Of a stretch of DNA of 64,000 nucleotides, positions 31,703-41,828 are shown one piece after another. Source of the stretch: Cryptomeria japonica (taxonomy: Eukaryota; Streptophyta; Pinopsida; Cupressales; Cupressaceae); NCBI RefSeq assembly GCF_030272615.1, contig NC_081414.1, positions 339,182,502 to 339,246,501 on the forward strand, read 5' to 3'. Each line of letters starts with the position of its first letter. Positions within the stretch are counted from its first letter, which is position 1. The position numbers and the translations under genes were made by a program. The notes beneath the pieces are model-generated. The model worked only from the letters and a program-made list of their open reading frames with translations, did not search any database and was not told the DNA's origin.

Positions 31703-33823
31703 TCATCTCCTATCCCTAGGACTAGTGGCTGGAGAGTGTCGACTGGATGCTCCCTCCTGATCTGGCCATGAAGGTGGACCCATGGGTGTGTAGCGCGATA
31801 CAGACCATGAGTGACTCCGAGAGGAACTCCTACGATCCCTATCCATAAGGATCGTGCGATAGGTGGTAGCCTCGGCCTGAGCTGCTACTAGATCTCGTCG
31901 TGCCCGCTGAAGGTCCTCTGATAGGACTCTCTCTCTCTCCCTCCATATGTCTACCTGTACTCGGAATGGGGAAAACAAGTCCTCATGCCGGCACGCGTTC
32001 CCCTGAGGCCAATAGGAAATCTGTGAGGAACTGGGGATCTGTGCTATCATGGAAATGTCTGTCACTTCCTGTTGAATCAGGGAATGCCACTCCTGCACAT
32101 TAGCTATGGCAGTAGAACAGATTTTTGTTAGTACCATTCTATATCGTCAAAACATTAATCAATCAATATAAACCTACTATACCTGGATCTCCCTCACGCC
32201 AGTAGGGATCATGATATGGTAGCATCTGTGCCTGGGAACCGCTAGGCTCCCCTCACTCGAATAATCGATGCACGATGGGTGTAGGTTGGACAGTACTAGG
32301 AACGGGTCTCCGTATCGCCTCATGTTCCCCCTGTCGGGGAATAAGAGGAGGATCCAGAGCTATGGTATCGTCTCCTGAATGGTGGGGAGCTGCATCCGAC
32401 TCCTCCTCATCATCTCTATCCTCCTCCTCCTCGTCCTCCTCATCATCCTCATCCTCGTCCTCATCCGCATCCTCACTTGCATCCTCCTCTCTATCTGTGT
32501 CCTCCTCCTCCTCCTCGGTACTGGGTTGATCGCCTGTAGGTGGATCAGGATCTCCCACCTCCTCATGACCCTCTCCCTCCTCTAGCTCCTCTGACCTGGA
32601 TCCCTGGTCCTCGTCTCGATCTCCATGTCTCCATGGGCCTGGATAGCCTGTCGGATGATCTGGTGGAAAGATAGGACCTGGATATGATCTCATAAACCAT
32701 GAGACATACCTGCGCTGTGCTCCAGGCTCTACAGAGTAATCAGTGACTACATCCTGATCAGATCCCTCTATATCTATGGTCTCGATGTTATCTATCGTCG
32801 GTCTCGCTACTGCTCTAGGTCTGGGAAGGACCCGTGAGTGTCGAGTATAGATGGGCACATCGGCTGGAACACACTGCTCTAGCCCAAACTGCCTCCGTAC
32901 TCGGTTGAAGTAGAAAGGGACTATGATGTGTGAATATCATCCCCGCAGTAGGTGGTTCCTTTGTAGGCATGCTAACTGTCTCTCCATCCCATCCCATCAA
33001 TGCATCCACAGATAGGGTCTCCATATGGTCACCTCGGCTGTCAGTCTATCAAAAATCACTCTCCAATATAACAAATCTCCAAATCTCCACTCGCTGGTAA
33101 GTGGATAAGCAAACACCCTAGGTCGCTCGCTAGCTGTACTCAGCGGAAATCTGACGGGCCTGGTGCATGTGAAGTGCTCTAAAATCCACACCTGCAGAAG
33201 TGTGCATGTCATCAAACTAAAACCCTGTCTGAATACATACTCCTCAAGGTCGTGATAGAGATGTGCAAGCATACTCCGACCCCAAGCATACACTCTCCTG
33301 TGTCTCTCCATCGCTCTGATACACCATGTGAGACCCCCATGCATGTGCGTCCCTCGTCCATTAGGGCAGACAGCTAGTGCTATGATGGCGATCATAAGGC
33401 GTCTCAAAAGGGGTACCTCCCCTGTAGGATGTAAGAGCCAGCTGACCATGATGCGACCTCTCATCTCGCTCGGCATGACTCTCCCTATGCAATACACCTT
33501 CTCTCTTTGATGATCCTCTTTGACCGATCAGTTGTGTATGTAACAGTCGCTCCTCTGATAGGAAGATGAAGTATACGGTACACGTCCTCGAGTGTGACTG
33601 TCAGCTCCCCTATCGGAAGATGAAATGTGCATGTGTCAGGATCCCATCGCTCCATCAATGCCATCAGCATCGCAGGATGGAACCGAATGGCTGGCATGAG
33701 GATCACATACCACAATCCCACAATCGATAGTGTGTCTCTCTCTGCCTGAGTCAGCCGCGGAATCTGATCTCGCAAACTACGAAGAATATGTCCCGCTGTA
33801 TGCTCTCTCATGTACGGGAGACC

Positions 33824-34157
33824 CTACAACACAAAAGCATAACTGTAATCAGTACTCGATCATCAAAATCGCTCATGCAAACTGTCGAACATCGTATGCC
33901 AACCCTGATACCCCTCGCCAAGCCCTGATTGGGACCATGGCGCCCTGTCAGGGACCATGGCACCCTGATTGGGACCATGGCGCCCTGTCAGGGACCATGG
34001 CGCCCTGCAGGGACCATGGCACCCTGAAGGGACCATGGTGCCCCTGTCAGGGACCATGGCACCCTGGGTGGGCCCCGGGTCAGCCTTCAAGGCCCGCATA
34101 CGATCACAGAAAAGTCAAAATGCGAAAAATCAAAAGTCAAACATTCAGTCAACTCAC
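33824..34157 (-). other. Intron 1 of the antisense PMD gene
   Basis: The minus strand reads GAG|GTGAGTTGACTG at 34157 and TTGTGTTGTAG|GGTCTC at 33824. The 334-bp intron keeps the reading frame (phase 0) between exons 1 and 2. Most of its length is the minisatellite at 33922-34067. Confidence 0.75.
33922..34067. repeat. Minisatellite, about seven GGGACCATGGCGCCCTG units
   Basis: About seven copies of an 18-20 bp unit based on GGGACCATGGCGCCCTG alternate with short linkers (TCA, ATT, AAG). Each unit contains the palindromes CCATGG and, in most copies, GGCGCC. It lies wholly inside the intron of the antisense PMD gene. It shares the core GGCGCCCTG with the repeats of the element's own LTRs. Confidence 0.85.
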
Positions 34158-34238
34158 CTCGTCCAGTGGCTCGTCGTCGATCACGGCCTGGTGTAGGATC
34201 TTGATCCTTGTGGGACGCTCTGGTCGTCGTGAAGGCAT

Positions 34239-34806
34239 GAAGATGGCTACATGGGCTCCGCTGCAATGAACAGTATTCTGAAATCAACAAAGTGACAAAT
34301 GCAAGTGTCACTTTCAAGGTATATACTTTCATTTCTTTATCTTTACTTTTGAAACCCTAATTTTCCTCTATCATTCATTTTATCATAACTTGAGTTTGGG
34401 AGATGCGATTTTTGAGCCATTTTTTGTGTTGGAATTGTATTTTCATTCCCCTACTCTTGGGATGTTCCAAAAAGCGCTCTGATGAAGCCTATTTAGTGAA
34501 CGTCCCTCATCAATACTTTCTTACACAGTTTGTCGCAAGTAAACATGCTACCCTATTTCACCTCCCTAATAAGCAAGTCGAAACAGGGGGGGGCATACAG
34601 CTACTCACATATTTCATCACCTTCCTTAGTAAGCATTAGGTGATTTTGTGATCTAACGTGTGTTTTGTAGGGTTCGGTTCCTAATTGTGTACTGCAGATA
34701 CCGCTGGGGGCTTCGTCCGACAACTTATGGATATATCCTTTTTCAAATGATGTTTACTTTTCTGTACTTTAGCTTGCATATGCACGTAGTACTCATATGA
34801 CCTCTA
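34239..34806. other. Upstream region of the antisense gene, no gene seen
   Basis: This segment lies between the antisense ATG (34238) and the polypurine tract. It would contain the promoter of the antisense gene if it is transcribed. A G run (GGGGGGGCATAC at 34587) is present. No reliable coding frame or TATA box could be assigned. Confidence 0.45.
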
Positions 34807-34820
34807 AAGTGGGGGCTAAA
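34807..34820 (+). other. Tat element polypurine tract
   Basis: AAGTGGGGGCTAAA lies immediately before the 3' LTR start TGTAGCG. It is the expected priming site for plus-strand DNA synthesis. Confidence 0.85.
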
Positions 34821-36488
34821 TGTAGCGTCGTAAATTGTATGCACTTGCTAGGGTGGTATAATTTCACACCTAGTTTAGCACCCGCCTTAGTGCATTTTAC
34901 ATTTTGCATTGCATTTCTCCTTTAGCACTTAATTAATCAAATTAATTAGGTCTAAGGTCCTATTTCATCGTCCTCTACATCATAAATTTGGGCCCTTTCG
35001 TCAAAGCGTGCCCTTTTCATTTTATTCCTCCAATACATCATTCAATCAAAAACCCTAATTAAGTCCTATTTTGAACTTGGGGGCTTGGTTTCGGGGTCAA
35101 AACATCTCGAAATCACCTGTAACTTCGGGATTCTCTCTAAGATCATCATATCCAACGGCCCTGAAAATTTGGTGAAAAGTTGTCGGGACTGTGGCGCCCG
35201 GAGTGCACATGGTCCCGGACATTTTTCCCGAAATTTTAGGAGCACGATCCAATCATAAAATAAAGCTTAACCCCAAGAAATTGGCGGGAAATTCAATCTC
35301 TAGGTCGGCCAAAAGGCGAAATTACGACCTAGGGTTTCATACATAAGAGCTCTCTTTCTTCATTTGAAGGGATCCAATTTTTGTTTTCAGGAACCTCATA
35401 TGCGCGAAAGAGCAGATCTTTGAAGACTTCAACAATATTCAACATCCTTCTATCAAGCACTTATCAATTTCATTCATCCATTTAGGGCTTGGAAGACATT
35501 GAAGAACAATAGGAGATTACCGACTGAAGATTGGCTTGTACTCCTCCCTTGAGGGTTGGGTATGATTTCATGTTGTTTTCATGTCTTTGCATAAGCTTAA
35601 ATACATCATTTATTCATGCTTTAGATCACATTGCATCTTGATTTAGAGCATTTACATTGTCATTTACAAGTAATTAGGGTTTACTTTCTAGGTTGCTCTA
35701 GATTGCTTTCTTGCATTTTAGGACCTTGCACACACACTAGGTCTGCACACACAATACATTTTACAAAACAAATTGGCTATTCGTGGAGGTGGAAATCACT
35801 GAAGCAGGGGTTTGACTAAGGCAAAACCCTATATAGCCGCCCATACACCCTTTTTCAGATATAAGTGCAGGTTTCGGACTCGGACGACGCCGCAGGATAC
35901 AGATTCGGAGAGAACAGGTCGAGACAACACTCTGCATCAAATTGCAGAGCAGAAGACTGGGACAGGGGCGATGGGCACCCTGGTCCTACCAGGATAGGGG
36001 CGCTAGGTGCCTTGGTCCCTGGGGCAGAGGTGCTGGGCGCCCTGGTCCTTCAGATAGACAACTTTCTGACAGTTTCCGACAGTGTTTCAGAGTGCAAAAT
36101 GACAGTTTCCAGTGCAGTTTTCAGGACAGAATCAGGATAGTGGCGCCCGCGCCCCCGTCCCGAGCATTTTCAGTCCGATTCTGACTCCAGGTACACATTT
36201 GCATTCTTATTTCATCCTTGTATTTACAATTGTTCATTGTTTAATGTCAATTCTGCAATCTTGTTATTAGTTCATACTTGCATTTTGGGATTAGGGTTTG
36301 AACTTGCATCATTTAAACTTTCAATTTCAACAAGGGAATAGAAATCCTAATAGATATCCCGTGGCTCTCTCTTTCACAAAAAGAAGTAGCCAATTGTGCG
36401 ATATCTCTAGGCTCTTTCGTATTCCGTAATGTGTGTCAAAAGGTGGGATTAGGGCATGTTGACCTAGTCTCGCTTTTTCCCCTACACA
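34821..36488 (+). repeat. Tat element 3' LTR
   Basis: It starts TGTAGCGTCG and ends CCCCTACACA, 1668 bp, aligned to the 5' LTR with scattered substitutions and a few small indels. The duplication AGAAT follows and gene X resumes in frame at 36494. Confidence 0.92.
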
Positions 36489-36493
36489 AGAAT

Positions 36494-36635
36494 ATTGCAA
36501 ATGGATATGTCTCACAAGGGGATATGAAAGAGTTAATCATAATGCCTCCATATGAAGATGATGAAAATGACATAGACATTCATGATCCTATATATTCAGC
36601 TGATTATGAACGTGTTTCTGATTTAGTCATTACAG
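36494..36635 (+). pseudogene. Gene X exon, continuation after the Tat element
   Basis: The frame of the exon ending at 23763 resumes here and reads IANGYVSQGDMKELIIMPPY, then an acidic run EDDENDIDIHD, and YSADYERVSDLVITG. It ends at a GTGAG donor (36636). Removing the retroelement and one AGAAT copy restores an unbroken exon. The acidic composition gives no function. Confidence 0.7.
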
Positions 36636-36782
36636 GTGAGTATGTGCATACATGTTCTTTTATTTAGTTTTAATTTAGATCACAGTGATGTTCAAATTTG
36701 GTCTAGATATTAATTTTGTTTTAAATTTATATGGTGTCATCTAGATGTACATACATAGGTGATATTTTTGTCGTGGTTGCAG

Positions 36783-37126
36783 ATCTTGACAATTCAAATT
36801 ACCAGAAAGCAAAATTCAAATTGGCAGAAGTAACTATAGATGGTAATGGACAGTCATATCCAACTAGTTCAGTTGTTATAGAACGCACCTATTATCAACA
36901 AACTAAGATAGACAAAAATGGTTTTCAATTTATTGAATACATGCCTGGAAAAATAGTTCTACATTATAGTCACTTGGTTATAGCGACAAAGCTGCAATTT
37001 GAGACATTGCTAAAAAAAGGATGTGGCAACCAAAAGTGGAGGTTACCTTTTGAAGAACATGAATTTTTTTTGGAGATAATAAAAGATAGAGAGGATCCAG
37101 ACTATATGTATCGGGAGATAACTTAG
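36783..37126 (+). pseudogene. Gene X terminal exon
   Basis: A 147-bp intron (36636 GTGAGT to 36782 GCAG) joins phase 1 to phase 1, giving VIT-D-LDNSNY without frame change. The exon is open to TAG at 37124-37126. It encodes AKFKLAEVTIDGNGQSYPT, IEYMPGKIVLHYSHLVIATK and KWRLPFEEHEFFLEIIKDRE. This last exon is intact, in contrast to the decayed central part. I do not recognise a domain. The final part of gene X appears to be a small alpha/beta segment of unknown role. Confidence 0.7.
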
Positions 37127-37201
37127 GCTATCTAACTTCTTTTTGTAGCTCCTACTTTTATATTTGAACTAGAGTTTGAACTCATGTTTTATTTGAACTA
37201 G

Positions 37202-37204
<3 letters not shown>

Positions 37205-37240
<36 letters not shown>
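37205..37240. repeat. (TA)18 microsatellite
   Basis: About 36 bp of uninterrupted TA dinucleotides lie 80 bp after the gene X stop codon. Confidence 0.95.
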
Positions 37241-37242
<2 letters not shown>

Positions 37243-37324
37243 ACCATATTAAAACTTAGATATGATTTTTTAATATTGGATCATATCTAGTTTTTTTTTG
37301 ACTTGGTGAATAATGGTTTTCATA

Positions 37325-37900
37325 TATTGTTATGCATGCTTGGTTGAAATGCTTTTATGTATGATTTTATATAATTCTTCAATTACATGTGCATGCTTTT
37401 ACATTTTATACATCCCCTTTAGACATACACTTTGGACATCCCCTTAAGACATCATCTTTGGACATCCCCTTAAGACATCCCCTTTGGACATCCCCTTAAG
37501 ACATCCTAATAGGTGCTAACTTTAGATCCCCTTATGTTAAGTATGCTAAATTATATAAATTTTTATGCATGTTTGGTTGAAACACTTTTAAATGTACTGT
37601 TTTATGTTATACATCCCCTTAATACATCATCTTTTTCCATCCCCTTAAGACATCCTCTTTGGACATCCCCTTAAAGACATCCTAATAGGTCCTAATTTTA
37701 GATCCCCTTATGTTAAGTATGCTAAATTATATAAATTGTTATGCATGCTTGGTTGAAAAGATTTTATATGTATTATTTTATGTTATACAACCCCTTAAGA
37801 TATCCTCTTTGGTCATCCCCTTAAGACATCCTAGAATAGGTCCTAACTTTAGATCCCCTTATGTTGAGTACACATGCTAAATTATATATACATTGTTATT
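37325..37900. repeat. Tandem repeat of about 190 bp with internal short repeats
   Basis: Three related copies begin near 37325, 37550 and 37735. Each contains TTGTTATGCATGCTTGGTTG, a cluster of short units (GACATCCCCTTAAGACATCC), and a closing TTTAGATCCCCTTATGTTAAG. The short units, spaced about 26 bp, are themselves repeated several times in the first two copies. More short units occur at 38165-38215, just before the LTR fragment. The whole 37127-38217 stretch has no gene. Confidence 0.8.
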
Positions 37901-38217
37901 TGATTTTTTAGGAGTTCACACAAATGTAAATTCCTTTCTTTGTTACATTAGATTATTAGTGATTATTTATATATTACTTGAATTATGTTATTAGTAATTA
38001 TTTATATTTCTTGATTAAGAAATTATGTACGTATTTTTTGTAGTTTTAAACTCAAGACTTTTTCTTGATTAAAAACAAGGCACTAGTCATAATTGCATTA
38101 CTCATATTTAGTAGTGATTATTTATATTACTTGATTTAGAAAATACATTTTGATTTTTCATTGACATCTCCTTAAGAAATCCCCTTAAGACATCCTCTTC
38201 AAACATCCCCTTAAGAC

Positions 38218-38690
38218 TATTGGAATCCAAGAACACAAGGGGGGGGGGGGGGGGGCGCGTGAATCAGTGTTCTATCGGTTAGTGTATTTTATCCTTATTA
38301 ACAAATCCACTTATTAACCAGTATGCATGGAAAAAAGTAACAACAAGTAATAACAATGCAATCACAAGAATAAACACCATAATACAAAGATTTATATGTG
38401 GAAAAACTCAAAGAGGAAAAACCATGATAGGATTGATGACCCACAATATCTATCCACTGGCCAAATGAATGAATATTACAATAGGGGCTTGCACATGCAG
38501 GAAGGCCAACAACCTAGAGTGCACTACTCATCATAGAAGGAGCCTCATTGATTACAAACACCAAATATGGAGTTACAAACAAAATTTTGAACTCTGAGAA
38601 TGCATCTACTATGATGGATGAGTTCTGGTTAAAGAACAGTTTGTATTGATTTTAATTGTGTCCTCCATTACCGGTATCTTCTTCGACAAC
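38218..38690 (-). mobile_element. Fragment of an E-type LTR, truncated by element A
   Basis: It starts TATTGGAATCCAAGAACAC, one base off the TGTTGGAATCC start of the E LTRs, and carries the same G tract and GTGAATCAGTGTTCTA. It keeps about half of an E LTR, including the GAAAAACCATGATAGG and CACATGCAGGAAGGCC modules. The sequence changes at about 38690, where the LTR of element A begins, so the rest should lie beyond the right edge of the window. Confidence 0.65.
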
Positions 38691-39920
38691 TCAGATAACC
38701 AGAGGACAATTGGGAGGGGGGGAGGGGTGAATTAATTGTCTTTGGATTATAGAACTTTAACCATTTAAATCCTTAATATTGGAACACATAAATTTAATAC
38801 CAAAATGCATAAACCAAATACCAGAATGACTAATAAAGCATTTAAACATAAACATAAATCACAAAATAGTTACCATCCATCCACAACACATGACACCAAT
38901 AATTGAACATGGAAAAGTTGATAAAGGGAAAAACCATGATGGGAAGCCTACCCATAGTCAGATAATACTTCTCCAGCAAGTATGTGATTACAATATGAGG
39001 GGCTTGCACATGCAGGAAGGCCAATAGCCTAGAGTGAAGTGCTCATCATAAAAAGGAGCCTCACTAACTATATAAACATTGGACTACAATCTTGAAAGAA
39101 GAGTGAACTTCAAGTATAGCATCTCCTATGCATGAGTACAGTTCTGGTTAAGCTCAATGTCAGAGGCCTTAAACCTCTCTTACAAAACCAATTCGATCAC
39201 CTATGATTGACCAAAAATTTTGCGTATGATTACAATATTATAAATACACATATCATTCTATAACCTTTTTCTATCAATCCATATACCCATATACCCATAA
39301 TCTACAAAGATATCTTACATCATATTTATACCAACTCAAGACCTAAACAATTAGGTCAACCACCTAAAAGATAATACATTAAATTCATAACATAAACCCA
39401 TAATCCAATGATCAACCAAGTTGGCTTAGGCCAAAAAAAATGTAAACCAATCATTAAATCTAGTCGATAATGCATCAGGAATATCCTCCAACATGTTACA
39501 GAAACCGATCCATAACTGTGATAACACTAGACCCAAAATAGGTCACCACAAACCAAATCCAACACCACCGATGAACTGGAACATGAACAAGATAACCAAA
39601 AACATCCTGAAAGCCATCTAGAAGTCACACTAACACCACTTATCACATGCATCAAAAGATCTTCAACAAAGCTCTGTCGATAAAACCCTTTCCGGTGACC
39701 AAAAGACTTACTAGAACAAATAATACCAACTGATCATGATACATATCTGAATAGAATGAATAACATATCCAAACCAATTCAACAAACCAAAGCATACCAG
39801 ATCCTAATGGATCAATATCATAATCAACCACTCTACCGGTAAACAACCAAAACAACCGATGTTGCCATCAATGACAAAACATCAATGCAACACATAATAA
39901 ATTCCTCCAAATTGCCGACA
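38691..39920 (-). repeat. Element A 3' LTR
   Basis: The inner end is clear (AATTGCCGACA followed by the polypurine complement). The outer start at about 38691 is inferred from the spacing to the G tract (38714 onward), because its TG terminus is mutated. It has the shared modules GGGAAAAACCATGATGGGAAG and CACATGCAGGAAGGCCAATAG. Confidence 0.65.
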
Positions 39921-40278
39921 ATCTCCCCCTTTGGCATTGATGGAAATACTAGATGTGATTAAAAATCAAGTCCCAATAAATTCCAAATAACTCTCCCCCA
40001 ATGAAAGACAACCAACAATCTCCCACAAGATGATATAGCAATGAAGTTCTGAACCCAACTTAGTTTTGACTAATAATCTGTTAAGCTCTATTTTTCACAT
40101 ATATCTCTCCCACTTTGACATCAATGCCAAAGATCTGGCATAAAATAATCAAAGAAAAATCATAAATCCTCTGAAACATACAATTGACTACTCCCCCTAA
40201 GGAGTAGCACCACCACATCAATCCGAAATGAGTAATAACTTGAATAATTCATACCGGACTTATGCCAATCAGCATCAC

Positions 40279-41760
40279 TCAAGTCTCTACCGGAGGGACA
40301 TAAACCCTCAATTTGTCTTTGAAGTACTCAAATGATTCTTTAGGAAAAGGTTTAGTGAAAATGTCTACAATCTGCTCTTTAGTATTCACATAAACTAGTC
40401 TGACTTCATTTTCTTCCACCTTCTCCTTCAAAAACTTGTACTTGATAGATATGTGCTTTCTCTTAGAATGCACTATTGGATTCTTTGATATATCAATAAC
40501 AATAGAGTTATCACAGTGAATAACAACTAGTTCATTACAATCCCCCTTTATATCCTTCAACACTTTCTTCATCCATAGTACTTGTGTATAGTTAGTACCA
40601 GCAACAAAATATTCAACTTTAGCAATAGATAAAGAAGTGCATGACTGCTTCTTTCTGATCCATGAAATAAGTTTCTTTCTAAGAAAGAAAGCTCCACCAA
40701 ATGTGCTCTCCCGGTCATCAAAATCTACACCCCAATGTTCTTCTATATATGCACATAATGTAAAGTCATCATTTTTAGGATACCACCAACCATATTTAAT
40801 TATTCCCTACAAATAGCTGATTTTTTTTTCACCACACTCTCATGATTTTCTCTAGAATCACTCCAATATCTTGATACAATACAAATTGCATTCATTATCT
40901 GTGGTCTAGTCTGAGTCAGATATGACAAACCACCAATCATAGACTTGTACCTAGTAGGATTTACCGATGTAGATGCATCTTTCTTTGTTAATTTCTCACT
41001 TGTAACCATAGGAGTATTAACCAGTTTACAATTTTCCATACCAAATTTCTTAAACAACTCTCTATCATACTTAGTTTGATAGATGAAAATACCTTTATCA
41101 ATTTGAGTAATTTGCAAAACTAAGAAAAATACCATCTCCCCAATCATAGACATCTCAAATTCATTCTTCATATTGCTAGAGAATTCCAGACACAACTTAT
41201 CTTCACCTCCAAAAATGATATCATCAACAATGACCTCAATAATCAATATGTCATCATCAATGATCTTATAATATAAATTATTGTTAGCATTACCTTTAGT
41301 GAAATCAAGCTTCAAAAGATATTTATCCAGTCTTTCATACCAAGCTCTAGGGGCTTGTTTCAATCCATATAAAACTTTCCTTAACCTGCAAACCATATTT
41401 TTTTCACCTGAAAGTGAAAGTCCATCAGGTTGCTCAATATCAACTTCCTCTTCAAGATCGCCATTCAAAAGTGCACACTTAACATCCATCTAATAAACCT
41501 TGTAATTTTTATGAATAGCATAAGCAAGAAATAATCTCACAACTTCAATCCTACCTACTGACGCAAAGGTTTCACCATAATCAATTCCTTCCTTCTGAGA
41601 ATAACCTTTACAAAGCAATCTAGATTTATTCCTCACAACTTGTCCATCCTCATTCATTTAGTTCCAATAACATTCTTATTTATAGGCCAGGGAGCTAAAG
41701 TCCATGTGTTATTCTTTTCTATCTAATCTAACTCTTCATCCATAGATTTCATCCAATATT
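40279..41760 (-). pseudogene. Element A RT and RNase H
   Basis: In protein order RT shows [40 protein letters not shown], and the catalytic box as VIVDDIIFGGEDK (Ile for the usual Tyr or Phe; both Asp kept). RNase H shows HCDNSIVIDISKNPIVHSKR and VYVNTKEQIVDIFTKPF, and ends at 40279. The frame is broken between 41489 and 41700 and at several other points, for example in front of the RNase H block. It belongs to a copia family related to C and D. Confidence 0.85.
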
Positions 41761-41828
41761 CATCTTTACAAGCTTCAATTAATGATGTCGGTTCAACTTG
41801 AGAAATAAAATATACCTCATCAGCTGCC

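Larger units (their letters stand above)
31703..34238 (-). pseudogene. Antisense plant mobile domain (PMD, MAIN/MAIL-like) gene inside the Tat element
   Basis: On the minus strand exon 1 (34238-34158) encodes MPSRRPERPTRIKILHQAVI and ends at a GTGAGT donor. Exon 2 starts at 33823 in the same phase and carries FHPAMLMALMERWDPDTCTF and VTLEDVYRILHLPI, the classic plant mobile domain signature. The domain continues in another frame (33497-32997, TLLQVWILEHF), so there is a frameshift near 33490. A further segment, FYFNRVRRQFGLEQCVPAD, precedes YVSWFMRSYPGPIF, with a stop near 32940. A long Asp/Glu tract follows (32530-32400), then a coiled-coil and Arg/Ser-rich tail (32137-31703) after a probable intron. 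PMD proteins of the MAIN family act in plant nuclei, and the domain is known to travel with transposons. At least two frameshifts or stops make this copy broken. Confidence 0.85.
23764..36488 (+). mobile_element. Tat-lineage Ty3/gypsy retrotransposon carrying an antisense gene
   Basis: LTRs of 1629 bp (23764-25392) and 1668 bp (34821-36488) enclose a 9.4-kb interior, with target duplication AGAAT at 23759-23763 and 36489-36493. Pol is on the plus strand with PR-RT-RNase H-second RNase H-INT order, so it is Ty3/gypsy. The extra RNase H after the first one is the hallmark of the Tat/Ogre lineage. A candidate primer site follows the 5' LTR and a polypurine tract AAAGTGGGGGCTAAA precedes the 3' LTR. 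No Gag is recognisable. An antisense plant mobile domain gene fills 31703-34238. Confidence 0.92.
38691..41828 (-). mobile_element. Element A, left (3') part: old Ty1/copia element
   Basis: This contains the 3' LTR (38691-39920), the polypurine complement TCTCCCCCTTTGGCATTGA (39922-39940), RNase H and RT. It is cut at 41828 by element B and continues at 49263. Pre-insertion sequence reads straight across: CTCATCAGCTGCC joins AACCTTCTTCTTGTC, matching the same region of element C at 54391. Element A is further cut at 51439 by element C, and its 5' end lies outside the window. Confidence 0.85.

Noticed and set aside
32275-32529. Plus-strand frame made mostly of Ser
   Set aside because: It is the complement of the Asp/Glu tract of the antisense PMD gene. 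The antisense reading has flanking domains and splice sites.
33730-34269. Plus-strand frame of 179 codons with PWHPDWDHGAL-type repeats
   Set aside because: It reads across the minisatellite and an intron of the antisense gene. Its repetitive protein reflects the DNA repeat.
37420-37520. Regular short repeats resembling a CRISPR array
   Set aside because: Spacers are not unique, units are degenerate, and the context is a plant genome. It is a tandem repeat.
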